From the IMG/VR virus record IMGVR_UViG_3300025707_000655, positions 1 to 64,000 of that record: a stretch of 64,000 bases of DNA, one strand, 5' to 3'. Below, in pieces: positions 62,815-64,000 of this stretch (the first letter of the stretch is position 1; the number at the start of each line of letters is the position of its first letter). A program made the position numbers and the translations under genes. Source of the stretch: a virus. The notes under the pieces are model-generated. The model saw nothing but the letters and a program-made list of their open reading frames with translations, was not told where the DNA came from and searched no databases.

Positions 62815-63879
62815 ATGGCTTTTTTTAACAAAAAAGAAGATGTAATAGATATAGAGCTGACACAATACGGCAGGTACCTACTTTCTAAAGGGAAGCTGAA
62901 GCCAGCGTACTATGCATTTTCTGATGATGAGATAATCTACGACCCATCTTACAACACTACTGGATCTACTGAGTCAAAGCAGGAAACTTTCGAAAGAATA
63001 GTGAGAAAGAATATAAGAACCAAGACCCTCTATGACAGTGACAGTGCAGAAGAAAGGGTGTTGAAGTTAAATGGACATTCTTTTGAAACTAACAAAAGCA
63101 GTGGCCTGGTCACTAGGAGTGGTAAGATAAACAAAATCCCTGTTGATGAGCTTTATGGTAAAGACTATATCGACGACATTGGGATGGAGCCAGAAAAAAG
63201 AAGTTTATTCAGAAACATACTAGGCAAAGCCCAGATCGGAAACCAGAATGTACCAGCGTGGAAGATAGAATCACTAAACAATCAAAAATTTAAATCTCCT
63301 ATATTTCTTAGTTCCTCAAGAGACACTGGCGTTGGTCCATCGTTAAAGACACCCCTCATTGAAATAGACATAGACTATCGTACTTTTACTTACGAGGACA
63401 CGGAAGATTACACCGAAGAAATGCTAGACTCGCAACCCGCTACATCAAGAGACATAACTTTCAAAGACGCCAAGAGAGTGCTGGTAGACGATCAAAAAGT
63501 GCTTCTCGACTTTTTTGAAGAAAACATAGAGCTTCAAAAAGAAAACTTTGATATAGAGTTTTACATTGTAGAAGAGGAAACAGTCGAAACTGAAAACTCA
63601 TCAGGAGTGGTAGTTAGAGAAGAAAAGGAATCGTTGAGAAGGCTCCTGTTTGCACCACCATATGAAAAGTTTAGTGACAAGCAAAAGTACATCGATACTT
63701 ACTTCCACATAGAATTTGATGCAGAAATATCAGAACAAGAATTTGCCGACAAGGGCACTGATGACGTTCTTAGGCCTGGTGATAATTTTGGACCTGCAGG
63801 TTCAGGCGAGAATGAAAATCTTGTAGGTAATCTGTATGACAACTTTCTTCCGACAGAAGACGACGAGGATTGTGACTAA
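62815..63879 (+). CDS. Conserved virion protein of T4-like aquatic phages
   Basis: The 354-residue protein begins FFNKKEDVIDIELTQYGRYLLSKGKLKPAYYAFSDDEI. That opening is one I recall in many aquatic phage tail loci, without function. The middle is acidic and mixed alpha/beta, and the C-terminus very acidic. It starts nine bases after the giant gene. A small tail or baseplate structural role is likely. Confidence 0.78.
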   Translation: MAFFNKKEDVIDIELTQYGRYLLSKGKLKPAYYAFSDDEIIYDPSYNTTGSTESKQETFERIVRKNIRTKTLYDSDSAEERVLKLNGHSFETNKSSGLVTRSGKINKIPVDELYGKDYIDDIGMEPEKRSLFRNILGKAQIGNQNVPAWKIESLNNQKFKSPIFLSSSRDTGVGPSLKTPLIEIDIDYRTFTYEDTEDYTEEMLDSQPATSRDITFKDAKRVLVDDQKVLLDFFEENIELQKENFDIEFYIVEEETVETENSSGVVVREEKESLRRLLFAPPYEKFSDKQKYIDTYFHIEFDAEISEQEFADKGTDDVLRPGDNFGPAGSGENENLVGNLYDNFLPTEDDEDCD

Positions 63880-64000
63880 TGTATGATATTTTAGGTGCGC
63901 TACTTCCAACCATAAATACGAACAGGGTCACGCTTACCACCTCGCCCTCTGGAGATATAAATTTAAGCGTCAACCTTTACTCGGAGGACAAGACGTTTGA
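63879..64000 (+). CDS. Start of a further structural gene (3' end outside window)
   Basis: An ATG at 63879 overlaps the previous TAA (TAATG junction), and the frame stays open to the window end (about 40 codons). Residues read MYDILGALLPTINTNRVTLT, then a beta-type stretch. Too short to classify. Confidence 0.6.
   Translation, partial: MYDILGALLPTINTNRVTLTTSPSGDINLSVNLYSEDKTF

Noticed and set aside
1-64000. CRISPR array, rRNA, insertion sequence or attachment site
   Set aside because: I saw no regularly spaced repeats, rRNA-like stretches, transposase or integrase genes, or flanking direct repeats around the tRNA.

Overview
The window is a stretch of a tailed, T4-like (myovirus-type) phage genome, most likely from a marine or other aquatic lineage. 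The anchors are a gp55-type late sigma factor (35413-36114), a gp25-like (46130-46525) and a gp6-like (46540-48333) baseplate wedge protein, a PIN-PhoH ATPase, a ClpP-like protease, and very dense packing in which stop and start codons often overlap (ATGA, TAATG). All genes except one lie on the + strand. The host cannot be named from the sequence. The many envelope-sugar enzymes and a lipobox lipoprotein suggest a Gram-negative host.

Layout. (1) 1-3624: an open-ended acidic protein, a small HTH-like protein behind a good sigma70-type promoter, then a run of proteins whose N-termini look like T4 capsid-targeting sequences ending in a prohead-protease site, (L/I)-x-E. These are probably internal head proteins injected with the DNA. 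Several carry short basic Cys-pair modules. (2) 3628-4728: a LamG-domain fibre-like protein. (3) 4771-5471: a minimal TilS lysidine synthetase and a tRNA with anticodon CAU, which together probably form a phage-borne AUA-decoding pair. (4) 5493-8340: an exported beta-barrel-like protein, ClpP-like protease, FmdB-type zinc ribbon, small unknowns, and the only minus-strand gene, a trypsin-like lipoprotein. (5) 8368-11885: PIN-PhoH, an HExxH metalloprotease, unknowns, and a PD-(D/E)XK nuclease with four Cys suited to an Fe-S cluster.

(6) 11898-34670: about 22.8 kb of glycan genes. It holds glycosyltransferases (GT-B and GT2 types, GT9-like), split heptose kinase and nucleotidyltransferase, cupin, carbamoyltransferase, SDR epimerases, SGNH hydrolase, formyltransferase, methyltransferases, polysaccharide deacetylase, sialic-acid-type NeuA and NeuB, nucleotide-sugar dehydrogenase, sulfotransferase, HIGH-type nucleotidyltransferase and APS kinase. 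A terminator-promoter pair at 28589-28649 splits it into two transcription units. The encoded set would build and decorate (carbamoyl, formyl, methyl, sulfate) an unusual glycan. Whether the target is the host surface, the virion or something else is not shown.

(7) 34670-36441: small virion or regulatory proteins and the gp55-like late sigma factor. (8) 36444-64000: baseplate and tail genes: an M15-peptidase hub/spike candidate, a 536-aa spike-like protein, a 2122-aa protein with an N-terminal peptidoglycan-binding-like domain, gp25, gp6, a DNRLRE-like protein, a 4311-aa giant with two LamG domains and an FG-GAP (integrin-like) propeller, and two further structural proteins, the last cut by the window end. 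No gap longer than about 110 bases lacks a gene candidate. I saw no integrase, transposase, CRISPR array or rRNA.
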